Positions 1 through 7,081 of a stretch of DNA of 13,494 nt are shown here, piece by piece. The notes under the pieces are model-generated. The model saw only the letters and a list, made by a program, of their open reading frames with translations. It did not search any database and was not told where the DNA came from. A program made the position numbers and the translations under genes. Source of the stretch: Lachnospiraceae bacterium (GTDB lineage Bacteria; Bacillota; Clostridia; Lachnospirales; Lachnospiraceae); NCBI GenBank assembly GCA_900753685.1, contig CAAEAB010000086.1, positions 1 through 13,494 of the forward strand, read 5' to 3'. Positions within the stretch are counted from its first letter, which is position 1; every line of letters starts with the position of its first letter.

Positions 1-470
1 ATAACAACCTTCAAGCCTTCCGCAGCCCGCCGTTCAAGAATCTCCCGATAAGCGTCCACCACATGATTTTCCCCGGAAACATAAACCCGGTATAGCGCAT
101 GCTCCAGCATATATCGAATCTTATCAGATATGTGTCCGTCACTACGAATCGTAATATATCCTTCCATGGCTTCCGTCCGCACCGGAATCTGTTCAAGCAG
201 CAGACGTTTCATCCGTTGAAGATTCTTAATCTTATTATCACCAAACTCTTCCGCCGCCACAGGCATATAGCGTACCGGAGTGCCTTCCACAAGCCGGGCC
301 GCCCCCTTATCCACCAGACAGGCCAGAGCCGTGTAGGTATTCGATCTGGAAATCCCCGTGCGTTTTGCCACTTCGTAGCCTGTCAGCGCCCCGTCAGACA
401 GGAGTGTCAAGTAAATTGTCGATTCATGCCGTGTCAGACCAAAACACATCAAAGCATCATTTAAATCCAT
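1..470 (-). CDS. TrmB-family transcriptional regulator (3' part beyond window)
   Basis: This reading frame runs from an ATG at 470 to the left window edge without a stop, giving about 156 residues; the C-terminus is missing. Residues 10-75 form a TrmB-like winged helix: GLTRHESTIYLTLL, then YEVAKRTGISRSNTYTAL as the helix-turn-helix, then a wing ending in RYMPV. Residues 80-101 look like a helical linker. Residues 129-156 (YRVYVSGENHVVDAYREI onward) match the start of the phospholipase-D-like sensor domain usual in TrmB regulators. Such proteins repress or activate sugar or other metabolic genes; the effector cannot be told from this fragment. GGAG lies 7 bases before the ATG and a consensus promoter is at 506-534. 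The gene is separated from ilvE by a terminator, so it is a separate unit. Family call firm, target unknown. Confidence 0.85.
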   Translation of the reverse strand, partial: MDLNDALMCFGLTRHESTIYLTLLSDGALTGYEVAKRTGISRSNTYTALACLVDKGAARLVEGTPVRYMPVAAEEFGDNKIKNLQRMKRLLLEQIPVRTEAMEGYITIRSDGHISDKIRYMLEHALYRVYVSGENHVVDAYREILERRAAEGLKVV

Positions 471-505
471 CTTATCACTCCGAATTAGTATTTCTTTACA
501 GGAAC

Positions 506-534
506 ACTATAGTATAATGTACAATAATTGTCAA
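506..534 (-). promoter_or_regulatory. Sigma-A promoter of the TrmB-type gene with embedded palindrome
   Basis: On the minus strand TTGACA (529-534) and TATAGT (506-511) are separated by exactly 17 bases. The spacer and the edge of the -35 contain the perfect inverted repeat ACAATAATTGT (521-531). A palindrome in that place is a plausible operator, perhaps for autoregulation by the adjacent regulator; that last step is inference. Confidence 0.75.
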
Positions 535-568
535 TATACTTATATTGAATTTATTCTCATTTATATAA

Positions 569-604
569 AAAAGCATCCCCCGTTCTTACAGAGAATGCTT
601 TTAT
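569..604 (-). terminator. Rho-independent terminator after ilvE
   Basis: On the minus strand AAAAGCAT and ATGCTTTT form an 8-bp stem around an 18-base loop, followed by a T-rich run. The loop can add a short TTCT/AGAA stem. It lies 19 bases after the ilvE stop. The stem is also followed by several T on the plus strand, but no plus-strand gene ends here. Confidence 0.7.
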
Positions 605-622
605 ATTTAACACTCGATTAAA

Positions 623-1648
623 TTACATAATTTTATGAATCCATCCTTCCGGCGCCTCGATGGTTCCCATCTGGATGCCGGTCAATGTATCATATAATTT
701 CTTCGTAACCGGTCCCATCTCTTCCATACCGCTTGGGAAACAGATATGCCTGCCGTGATCGTCAATTTTACCCACCGGTGAGATCACTGCCGCTGTTCCG
801 CAGAGACCACATTCTGCAAAGTCGCCCAACTCGGATAATTTAACCTTTCTCTGAGTGACTTTCAGTCCAAGATAATGCTCTGCAACATATACGAGAGAAC
901 GTCTTGTAATGGATGGAAGAATAGAATCCGACTGTGGCGTTACAATATCGCCTTCTTTTGTGACAAAGAGGAAGTTGGCACCGCCCGTCTCTTCAACGTA
1001 GGTACGTGTGCCCGGATCAAGGAAAAGATTTTCATCATAACCATTGGCATGAGCCATGACGTTGGCATGGAGACTCATCGCATAGTTTAATCCGGCTTTA
1101 ATATGACCGGTTCCGTGAGGTGCGGCACGGTCAAAGTCACTGACACATAAAGTAATCGGTTTTGCCCCCTCTTTAAAATATGGACCAACCGGTGTACAGA
1201 ATAAACGGAACTGATACTCATCTGCCGGTTTAACGCCAATGACCGGACTTGAAGCATACATATAAGGTCTTAAATACAATGTGGCGCCGCTTCCATAAGG
1301 AGGAACCCACGCAGCATTGGCCCGTACTACCTTTTCAACCGCCTCAATAAATCTTTCTTTTGGAAACGGCGGCATCTCCATACGCTTCGCAGAATCAATC
1401 ATACGCTCCGCATTTAAATCCGGCCGGAAAGTTACAATGCTTCCGTCGGCTGTCGTATAAGCCTTCAAACCTTCAAAAATCTCCTGACAGTATTGAAGGA
1501 TACCGGCACATTCATTGAGTACGATCGTTGCATCCCCGGTCATGTAGCCTTCCTGCCACTCTCCGTCTTTAAAATCAGCAACATATCTCTGGTCCGTCGT
1601 ATGGTAAGCGAACCCGATATTTCCCCAGTCCATATCTTTCTTTTCCAT
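623..1648 (-). CDS. ilvE: Branched-chain amino acid aminotransferase
   Basis: This is a 341-residue class IV PLP-dependent aminotransferase that transfers amino groups between glutamate and the 2-oxo acids of leucine, isoleucine and valine in the cytoplasm. The length fits the longer BCAT type. Visible family features are QEIFEGLKAY (residues 55-64), TLYLRPYMYAS (123-133), the PLP Schiff-base lysine K184 in GHIKAGLNYAMS, the VEETGGANFLFV cofactor-binding stretch (218-229) and CGTAAVISPVG (283-293) for the PLP phosphate. GGAGGA lies 7 bases before the ATG. It is the third gene after thyA and folA, 57 bases downstream of folA with no terminator between, so cotranscription is likely; I see no convincing separate promoter in that gap. 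The function is unrelated to folate metabolism. Very sure of the family. Confidence 0.96.
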   Translation of the reverse strand: MEKKDMDWGNIGFAYHTTDQRYVADFKDGEWQEGYMTGDATIVLNECAGILQYCQEIFEGLKAYTTADGSIVTFRPDLNAERMIDSAKRMEMPPFPKERFIEAVEKVVRANAAWVPPYGSGATLYLRPYMYASSPVIGVKPADEYQFRLFCTPVGPYFKEGAKPITLCVSDFDRAAPHGTGHIKAGLNYAMSLHANVMAHANGYDENLFLDPGTRTYVEETGGANFLFVTKEGDIVTPQSDSILPSITRRSLVYVAEHYLGLKVTQRKVKLSELGDFAECGLCGTAAVISPVGKIDDHGRHICFPSGMEEMGPVTKKLYDTLTGIQMGTIEAPEGWIHKIM

Positions 1649-1705
1649 AACAATTCCTCCATTCGTCGTATATACATATTCGTCATTGAACCAATTGTAC
1701 TCTCA

Positions 1706-2227
1706 TTAATCTATAAAATCAACAATTTCTTTTAATTTTGACTTGCGAACATACATTTTAAAACAATATTCCAAATCAAAATAGGTTTTTTCCTCACTGT
1801 CCGCCGCCACGACGAAATCCTCCATCTTATCCAGATTTGGGAACCAGGTATCTGCCTGATAGGCATAATCCATCACTGTCACATGGGCCACATCACAGTA
1901 AGGCAGCATCTGTTCATAAATACTGGCCCCGCCAATCACGTATATATCCTCGGATTTAAACCTTTTTAAATACTCCAAAGCCTCTTCCACGCTGTGGACC
2001 ACAACGGCCCCCGGTACCTCATAATCCTGTCTGCGCGTGATCACCACATTGGTCCGGTTTTTCAATGGACGGCCATTTGGAAAGCTTTCCAGAGTCTTTC
2101 TTCCCATAACGACCACGTGCCCCGTCGTTGTTTCCCGAAAAAACTTCATATCCTCCGGAATGCTGTTCAACAGCTTATTCTGATAGCCGATTGCCCAGTT
2201 TTTATCCACTGCCACAATAATATTCAT
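1706..2227 (-). CDS. folA: Dihydrofolate reductase
   Basis: A 173-residue cytoplasmic enzyme that reduces dihydrofolate to tetrahydrofolate with NADPH; it regenerates the folate oxidised by ThyA, encoded directly upstream. Motifs are VDKNWAIGYQNKLL (7-20), the acidic catalytic residue D26 in SIPEDMKFFRETT, the NADPH-binding MGRKTLESFPNGRPLKNR (41-58) and YVIGGASIYEQMLP (96-109). The tryptophan that precedes the catalytic loop in E. coli DHFR (W22) is replaced by N21 here. The gene begins 11 bases after the thyA stop. Its AGGAGG ribosome binding site overlaps the thyA TAG, so translation is probably coupled. Length is slightly above the 160 residues typical of bacterial chromosomal DHFR. Confidence 0.96.
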   Translation of the reverse strand: MNIIVAVDKNWAIGYQNKLLNSIPEDMKFFRETTTGHVVVMGRKTLESFPNGRPLKNRTNVVITRRQDYEVPGAVVVHSVEEALEYLKRFKSEDIYVIGGASIYEQMLPYCDVAHVTVMDYAYQADTWFPNLDKMEDFVVAADSEEKTYFDLEYCFKMYVRKSKLKEIVDFID

Positions 2228-2238
2228 TCGATTTCCTC

Positions 2239-3069
2239 CTAAACCGCCACCGGAATGTTTTTAATTTGCGGTCCTGTCTGATAATTGTCAAGCCGGACGT
2301 CATCTGTTGTAAAATCATAAAAATTTTTAATCTCCGGATTGATCCAGAAATCCGGCGCCGGATAGGTCTCTCTGGAAATCAATTCTTTTACCAGCGGAAT
2401 ATGCCGGTCATAAATATGGGCGTCAGCAATAACATGAACCAGTTCTCCCGCTTTTAGTCCGCTGACCTGGGCGATCATATGAAGAAGCACCGCATACTGA
2501 ACCACATTCCAGTTATTGGCCGTTAAAATATCCTGCGACCGCTGATTCAACACAGCATTCAGCTTATCATCCGTTACATTAAAGGTCATACTATAGGCAC
2601 ATGGATAAAGATTCATTTCGTGCAAATCCTGATGGACATAAATATTCGTCATAATCCTCCGGCTGTAGGGATTTTCCTTCAAATCAAAAAGTACCCGGTC
2701 CACCTGATCCATCATACCTTCTTTATACTGATGCTTTACTCCCAGTTGATAGCCATAGGCCTTACCGATGGAGCCATCCTCATCGGCCCATTCGTCCCAG
2801 ATATGGCTTTTTAATTCATGAATATTATTCGATTTCTTCTGCCATATCCAGAGCATTTCATCGACGGCGCTTTTAAAAGCCGTCCGCCGCAGTGTCAAAG
2901 CCGGAAATTCTTTAGATAAATCATAACGATTTACCACACCGAAACGCTTAATTGTATAGGCATAGCTGCCATCCTCCCATTTCGGCCGGACCTTTTCACC
3001 TTCCGTACTATATCCGTTATCCAGTATATCCCGGCACATATTTATAAATAATTTATCTGCACAGCTCAT
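2239..3069 (-). CDS. thyA: Thymidylate synthase
   Basis: A 276-residue ThyA-type enzyme, making dTMP and dihydrofolate from dUMP and methylene-tetrahydrofolate. The nucleophile is C157 in LYPCAYSMTFNV; the dUMP phosphate-binding QRSQD is at 176-180 and the pair SRR at 136-138. Folate- and nucleotide-binding NWNVVQYAVL (186-195) and IADAHIYDRH (214-223) are intact, and the C-terminus is the usual PVAV. The residue after the catalytic Cys is Ala, where many ThyA proteins have His. A G-rich GGGGGA lies 5 bases before the ATG. First gene of thyA-folA-ilvE, driven by the promoter at 3106-3135 and divergent from the RelA/SpoT-domain gene. Very sure. Confidence 0.96.
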   Translation of the reverse strand: MSCADKLFINMCRDILDNGYSTEGEKVRPKWEDGSYAYTIKRFGVVNRYDLSKEFPALTLRRTAFKSAVDEMLWIWQKKSNNIHELKSHIWDEWADEDGSIGKAYGYQLGVKHQYKEGMMDQVDRVLFDLKENPYSRRIMTNIYVHQDLHEMNLYPCAYSMTFNVTDDKLNAVLNQRSQDILTANNWNVVQYAVLLHMIAQVSGLKAGELVHVIADAHIYDRHIPLVKELISRETYPAPDFWINPEIKNFYDFTTDDVRLDNYQTGPQIKNIPVAV

Positions 3070-3105
3070 AGTTTTCCCCCTTCTGTTTCGCTCATGTTCG
3101 GAAAA

Positions 3106-3135
3106 ATTTTAACATATCTGTCCCGTATTCGTCAA
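3106..3135 (-). promoter_or_regulatory. Extended -10 promoter of thyA-folA-ilvE
   Basis: On the minus strand TTGACG (3130-3135) and TAAAAT (3106-3111) are 18 bases apart. TG one base before the -10 makes it an extended -10 element. The thyA start is about 36 bases downstream, leaving a short leader. Confidence 0.7.
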
Positions 3136-3164
3136 ACCTTATAATTCCGGCTTCATATTTTTTA

Positions 3165-3194
3165 TTACCAAAACTAATAAATATGTGATAAAAT
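3165..3194 (+). promoter_or_regulatory. Probable promoter of the RelA/SpoT-domain gene
   Basis: TAAAAT (3189-3194) is preceded by TGA, giving an extended -10. TTACCA (3165-3170), 18 bases upstream, matches four of six -35 positions. The ATG is 40 bases downstream with CGGAG as ribosome binding site. It runs back to back with the thyA promoter, 30 bases apart. Confidence 0.55.
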
Positions 3195-3234
3195 AAGGAT
3201 ACACGCATTAGAATCACAAGAACGGAGCAATGTT

Positions 3235-4326
3235 ATGAACGAACAATTATCAACGATTATGTCCGAATATTATCAAAATATTGACATTTATAAAAAACTT
3301 TCCCACGATGTGCACGACATAATCAATACCTTGCTGGAAATGAATCACATTAAAATTTCCAACATGTCCATCCGAATCAAATCGGAAGAAGCACTTCGAA
3401 ATAAGATTATGTATAAAAATAAATATACTCGCCTGGAAGAAATCACCGATGTCCTCGGTGTTCGTATTATAACACTTTTTGAAAATGATGTGGATACCAT
3501 TTTTAATCTTCTGGAAAAAGCCTTCGAAATTTGCGAGGTTGTTGATAAAAGAAAAAAAGAAGTAAGGAGCCGTATTGAATTTGGTTACAGCTCCCTTCAT
3601 CTCGTCGTAAAATTTACGGACAATCGATGTGAGCTTGTTGAATACCAGAAATTTCAGGATATCCGCTTCGAAATCCAGATTCGTACCGTCCTCCAGCATG
3701 CCTGGGCCGAAGTAGAGCATGGTCTTGGCTACAAATCCTTTTATGAGCCGCCGATGAGCGTCAAGCGTAAACTGAACCGTCTGGCTGCTTCCCTGGAGAT
3801 TCTCGACGAAGAATTTGAAAATATCCGTTATGATATCGCTCTCTATAACCAAAGCTTTGACAAAGTGGAAAAAATATTGAAAACGGATATCAACAAGGAT
3901 TCTCTCATCGCTTACGTGAACAACAGCGAATTTTTGAATCAGCTCGTTGAAAGGATTGCGAAGGAACAGCATTATGAAATCATTAAAGATCCGAGCTTTA
4001 TCAGCCACCAAAAACTGGCCACAAAGCTGACCATGTACGGTTATCAATATATTCATGAACTGGACGGGGACATCCACCGCTATGAAAAGACCATTTACCA
4101 TATCGGTCATGAAATGTGCGACCGGATATATCATGATAATACATGTATTAATCTTTATAGCTGTATCATGTGGTTTACCTTCATCCCGGTCATCAAAAAC
4201 CTGATCTCCGGCATGGATTCCACCAATGACGATGTTCTTGAAGATGTTATTTTTGAAACCTTTAAAAAGAACAACAGCTCAATTTTTGAAGTGTTTAACC
4301 AGAAAACCATACCCGACTCGATTTAA
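3235..4326 (+). CDS. RelA/SpoT-domain protein, alarmone-synthetase-like, with unknown C-terminal region
   Basis: A 363-residue protein with a RelA/SpoT nucleotidyltransferase domain at about residues 40-190. Visible motifs are SIRIKSEEAL with K57 (ATP side), TDVLGVRII (metal aspartate D72, R77), GYSSLHLVV (117-125, the guanine-stacking tyrosine Y118), FEIQIRTVLQHAWAEVEH (145-162) and YKS. There is no HD hydrolase domain before it and no TGS/ACT after it, so it is not a long RelA or Rel; it is also much longer than RelP/RelQ small synthetases of about 210-260 residues. Residues 195-363 are mostly helical, with a hydrophobic stretch at 307-323, and I do not recognise them. It may make (p)ppGpp from ATP and GDP/GTP, or belong to the toxic single-domain synthetases, some of which carry a C-terminal regulatory domain (CapRel type). 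It stands alone between terminator and divergent promoter. Domain call firm, biological role open. Confidence 0.85.
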   Translation: MNEQLSTIMSEYYQNIDIYKKLSHDVHDIINTLLEMNHIKISNMSIRIKSEEALRNKIMYKNKYTRLEEITDVLGVRIITLFENDVDTIFNLLEKAFEICEVVDKRKKEVRSRIEFGYSSLHLVVKFTDNRCELVEYQKFQDIRFEIQIRTVLQHAWAEVEHGLGYKSFYEPPMSVKRKLNRLAASLEILDEEFENIRYDIALYNQSFDKVEKILKTDINKDSLIAYVNNSEFLNQLVERIAKEQHYEIIKDPSFISHQKLATKLTMYGYQYIHELDGDIHRYEKTIYHIGHEMCDRIYHDNTCINLYSCIMWFTFIPVIKNLISGMDSTNDDVLEDVIFETFKKNNSSIFEVFNQKTIPDSI

Positions 4327-4344
4327 TTAAATGTCATTTAAAAG

Positions 4345-4388
4345 AGCCTGATACGAAGCCGTTTACGACTTCGATATCAGGCTTTTTC
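4345..4388. terminator. Bidirectional rho-independent terminator between convergent genes
   Basis: AGCCTGATA-CGAAG pairs with CTTCG-A-TATCAGGCT, a 14-bp stem with one bulged base and a short CGT/ACG top. TTTTT follows on the plus strand (4383-4387) and CTCTTTT on the minus strand. It serves both the RelA/SpoT-domain gene (stop at 4326) and hflX (stop at 4398). Confidence 0.9.
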
Positions 4389-4397
4389 CCCTTTACT

Positions 4398-5651
4398 TTA
4401 AAATGCCAGTTGAGCATAGACATCCTTCGGCACATAGGCCCGCACGAAAATTCCATCGGCCCGGTACTCTTCCTCCAGAAGCTGGCCATATTTCCGAATC
4501 ACAGCAATATCCCCGGCGCGACTGTACTCAAATACTCTCTCAATAAGTATCTTGCTCCCGCGCAAAATATCTTCTATCGCCCCTTTCGCTTCATCCAGAC
4601 CGATCTCCTGTTTTGCTGAAATCTTTAATGTTTTTTCCGCCCGAAAGTCCTTCATCACCTCATCGGCTCTTTCCAGACAATCAATCTTATTAAACAGTGT
4701 GATCACCGGTTTGTCACCGACCTCCAGCTGGTTCAGCGTATCATAGACAACATACATATGAACATCCATCTGCGGGTTGGACGCATCCACCACATGAAGA
4801 ATAATGTCCGCATATTTTGCCTCCTCCAGAGTGCTACGGAAGGCCTGAATTAAATGATGGGGAAGCTTCCGGATAAAACCGACCGTATCTGTCAGCAGCA
4901 CTTCCTGGCCGCTGTCCAGTTTTAAATTCCTTGTTGTCGGATCCAGTGTGGCAAATAATTTATCCTCTTCAAGGACGCCTGCTCCCGTAAGCTGATTTAA
5001 CAGCGTGGATTTCCCCGCATTCGTATAGCCAACAATAGCCACCACCGGCACCGGATTTTTACTTCGCTGCTGCCTCGCCACCTCTCTATGACGTTTAACC
5101 GCTTCCAGCTCCTGTTTCAACTGGGAAATTCTATCACGAATGAGACGACGGTCCACTTCCAATTTCTTTTCACCCGGCCCCCGCGTTCCGATACCGCCGC
5201 CCAGACGGGATAAGGAGCGTCCAAGCCCGGTCAGTCTTGTAGAACGATAACGCAGCTGAGCCAGTTCAACCTGAATCTTTCCCTCTCTGGTCGATGCTCT
5301 CTGTGCAAAAATATCCAATATAATCAATGTCCGGTCCATGACCTTCGTATCCAGCAGATCCTGCAGATTGGCCAGCTGGGCCGGCGATAATTCATCATCA
5401 CAAATAATGCCCGTCGCATCTGTTTCCCATATCTGCTCCCTTAATTCTTCGATTTTACCTTTGCCGAGATAGGTTCCCGGATGGGGCGCTTCCCGGTTCT
5501 GGATCAATTTTCCTACGGTCAATGCTCCGGCCGTAGCCGCCAGCTCCGAAAGCTCTTCTAAAGACTGGGCCGTATCGTCACCGTCCTGAAAAGAAACGCC
5601 GACTAATATAACCCGTTCCGTCATTTTTTTTGTTTCATATATTTCTGCCAT
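4398..5651 (-). CDS. hflX: Ribosome-associated GTPase HflX
   Basis: A GTPase of the Obg-HflX group that binds the 50S subunit and splits or rescues stalled ribosomes. From the preferred start it has 417 residues. The N-terminal HflX domain shows NREAPHPGTYLGKGK (53-67), CDDELSPAQLANL (85-97) and the glycine-rich GLGRSLSRLGGGIGTRGPGE (142-161), followed by a coiled helix. The G domain has G1 GYTNAGKST (208-216), G3 DTVGF (255-259), G4 NKID (321-324) and G5 SAK (345-347). A longer frame starts at 5663 (MGDT), but only CAGT precedes that ATG. GGGGGA ends 4 bases before the ATG at 5651, hence my choice. It follows the TPR gene by 22 bases and is presumably cotranscribed from 7047-7075; the terminator at 4345-4388 ends it. 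Very sure. Confidence 0.95.
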   Translation of the reverse strand: MAEIYETKKMTERVILVGVSFQDGDDTAQSLEELSELAATAGALTVGKLIQNREAPHPGTYLGKGKIEELREQIWETDATGIICDDELSPAQLANLQDLLDTKVMDRTLIILDIFAQRASTREGKIQVELAQLRYRSTRLTGLGRSLSRLGGGIGTRGPGEKKLEVDRRLIRDRISQLKQELEAVKRHREVARQQRSKNPVPVVAIVGYTNAGKSTLLNQLTGAGVLEEDKLFATLDPTTRNLKLDSGQEVLLTDTVGFIRKLPHHLIQAFRSTLEEAKYADIILHVVDASNPQMDVHMYVVYDTLNQLEVGDKPVITLFNKIDCLERADEVMKDFRAEKTLKISAKQEIGLDEAKGAIEDILRGSKILIERVFEYSRAGDIAVIRKYGQLLEEEYRADGIFVRAYVPKDVYAQLAF

Positions 5652-5673
5652 AGTATCCCCCATACTGCCGTTT

Positions 5674-7020
5674 CTAACGAATTCGTGTCTGAATAAATGT
5701 TTTTTCCCTTACAGCGGCGGAATCATCTGAATATTTTTCCAGATAGACATTGATATATTCCAATGCCTTTTCCCAATTTCCTGCCCGCTCTGCCGCAGAT
5801 ATCTGGTTCTTGGAAATGTCCCGGTCCATAAGCCGATTATTCAAAGCCACACCCTGGGTAAAAATCATTTCTGCTTTGGAATAATCCTCCATGGCCATCA
5901 GACACAATCCATATTCATTATAGGCTTCGGCATCATCTGTCACTGCGGCCAGATAGGTTTCAAAATACTGACAGGCCAATGTATAATCTATCGGCATTTT
6001 TAGCAGATTGAGCTCTGCCAGGCCTAAATTTGCAGAATTTTCGCCCTTATCCAGCGCTTTTTGAAGCTTCTCTTCAGCCTGGGTCAAATCTCCCAGCTCC
6101 ATGTAAATCTTTCCCTGATTTACCAAATCCGCCCCTTTATTGCCTCCAAGCTCCAACGCTTCATTTAGAACAGTCTTTGCATCCTCTGTCTTATTCTGAG
6201 CTGACAATGCGTCGTATAAAGCCAGGTAAATTTCATAATTCTTCTTATCTTTTTTAATCGCCGTTCTTAAATCGTTTTCCGCATTGGTACTGTCACCGAC
6301 CTTAACATACTCCATACCGCGCAGCATATAGGCATCCGCCGATTTTTCCGACTCCACAATCTGAGTATAGGTCATCACCGCTTCTACATATTTTCCAGCT
6401 TTATCCTGAGTTTCAGCTTTATAATACAATATATCAATTTCCGTTGCAGAAAAACGACTTTCCTTGCCGTCCAATGCCTTATCAAAGGCTTCCAGCGCCT
6501 CGTCGTATTTTCCCTGATATAATAAGGATATTCCCATCGCCCGGTAAACCAACTGTATGTCGCTGTCCCGTTTCATAAATTCCAGAGCCTGTTCAAAGGA
6601 CGCCATGGCGTCGTCATAGAGCTTCAGCTCACTTTGCGCCATGCCCTGATTCATATAATATTCGCCGTTGCTGCCATCATATCCGATGGCCTTCGCAAAA
6701 TAGGCGTTCGCTGTCTCGTAGTCAGCCTGTTCATAGGCCTCCAGACCCTTATTATTTAATTTATTGCCTTCACCAAAATTTCGTATCACAAAAAAGAGAA
6801 CGCCGATCAGGGCAATGACCAGAAGAACCTGGATCACTCTTCCCACGATACTTGCCGAAGGGCGTTTTTTCCGTCTTGCCGTCGGACGTTTTTTAGTCGT
6901 TTTCGGTGTCTGACGTTTTTTAGTTGTTTTTGATGCCGGACGTCTCCGTGAAACATTTTTATCTGAAAGGCCCCTTTCCGGGACTTCTATTTTTTTTGCT
7001 CTCTGCCGTTTTTCTTCCAT
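5674..7020 (-). CDS. Membrane-anchored TPR-repeat protein with basic N-terminal tail
   Basis: From the preferred start this is a 448-residue protein. Residues 1-53 are very Lys/Arg-rich with a degenerate 9-residue repeat (KTTKKRQTP, KTTKKRPTA, RRKKRPSAS). One transmembrane segment follows (about 55-77, VIQVLLVIALIGVLFFVI). The rest, about 85-448, is a solenoid of tetratricopeptide repeats, for example AYEQADYETANAYFAKAI and QGKYDEALEAFDKAL. A positive tail before the only membrane segment predicts an inside tail and outside TPR domain. TPR folds bind proteins; no partner can be named. ATG 7032 lies before the ribosome binding site GGAGGAG (7024-7030), which sits correctly before ATG 7020, so I use 7020. 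hflX follows 22 bases on. Domain architecture clear, function unknown. Confidence 0.9.
   Translation of the reverse strand: MEEKRQRAKKIEVPERGLSDKNVSRRRPASKTTKKRQTPKTTKKRPTARRKKRPSASIVGRVIQVLLVIALIGVLFFVIRNFGEGNKLNNKGLEAYEQADYETANAYFAKAIGYDGSNGEYYMNQGMAQSELKLYDDAMASFEQALEFMKRDSDIQLVYRAMGISLLYQGKYDEALEAFDKALDGKESRFSATEIDILYYKAETQDKAGKYVEAVMTYTQIVESEKSADAYMLRGMEYVKVGDSTNAENDLRTAIKKDKKNYEIYLALYDALSAQNKTEDAKTVLNEALELGGNKGADLVNQGKIYMELGDLTQAEEKLQKALDKGENSANLGLAELNLLKMPIDYTLACQYFETYLAAVTDDAEAYNEYGLCLMAMEDYSKAEMIFTQGVALNNRLMDRDISKNQISAAERAGNWEKALEYINVYLEKYSDDSAAVREKTFIQTRIR
6885..6938 (-). repeat. Two tandem 27-base repeats inside the TPR gene
   Basis: Units at 6885-6911 and 6912-6938 share GACGTTTTTTAGT then TGTTTT-like sequence and differ at about six positions. 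A third, more diverged unit adjoins. Being 27 bases long they keep frame and encode the Lys-rich nonapeptide repeat of the cytoplasmic tail. Confidence 0.75.
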
Positions 7021-7030
7021 AATCTCCTCC

Positions 7031-7053
7031 ATATAATATCATTAATATTATAT
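7031..7053. repeat. AT-only inverted repeat in the TPR promoter
   Basis: ATATAATAT (7031-7039) and ATATTATAT (7045-7053) are perfect 9-base complements around CATTA. It overlaps the -10 and probable transcription start of the TPR-hflX promoter. It could be an operator or chance in AT-rich sequence. Confidence 0.5.
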
Positions 7054-7075
7054 GTGGTAGATGTAAAAAAGGCAA
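7047..7075 (-). promoter_or_regulatory. Sigma-A promoter of TPR-hflX
   Basis: On the minus strand TTGCCT (7070-7075) and TATAAT (7047-7052) are 17 bases apart. The expected start near 7040 leaves only about 20 bases before ATG 7020, which supports that start over the one at 7032. Confidence 0.7.
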
Positions 7076-7081
7076 GTTTTT

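Noticed and set aside
11..196. 61-codon minus-strand frame near the left edge
   Set aside because: Out of frame with the TrmB-type gene that covers the same bases and has a start, ribosome binding site, promoter and family motifs.
1661..1684. ATTCGTC direct repeat and possible promoter between folA and ilvE
   Set aside because: The repeat is short and 17 bases apart, and no -35/-10 pair reaches an acceptable match; I did not call a promoter.
3250..4134. A 294-codon open frame on the minus strand opposite the RelA/SpoT-domain gene
   Set aside because: The plus-strand product has clear RelA/SpoT motifs, promoter and ribosome binding site. The antisense frame has no recognisable domain and is explained by codon structure of the real gene.
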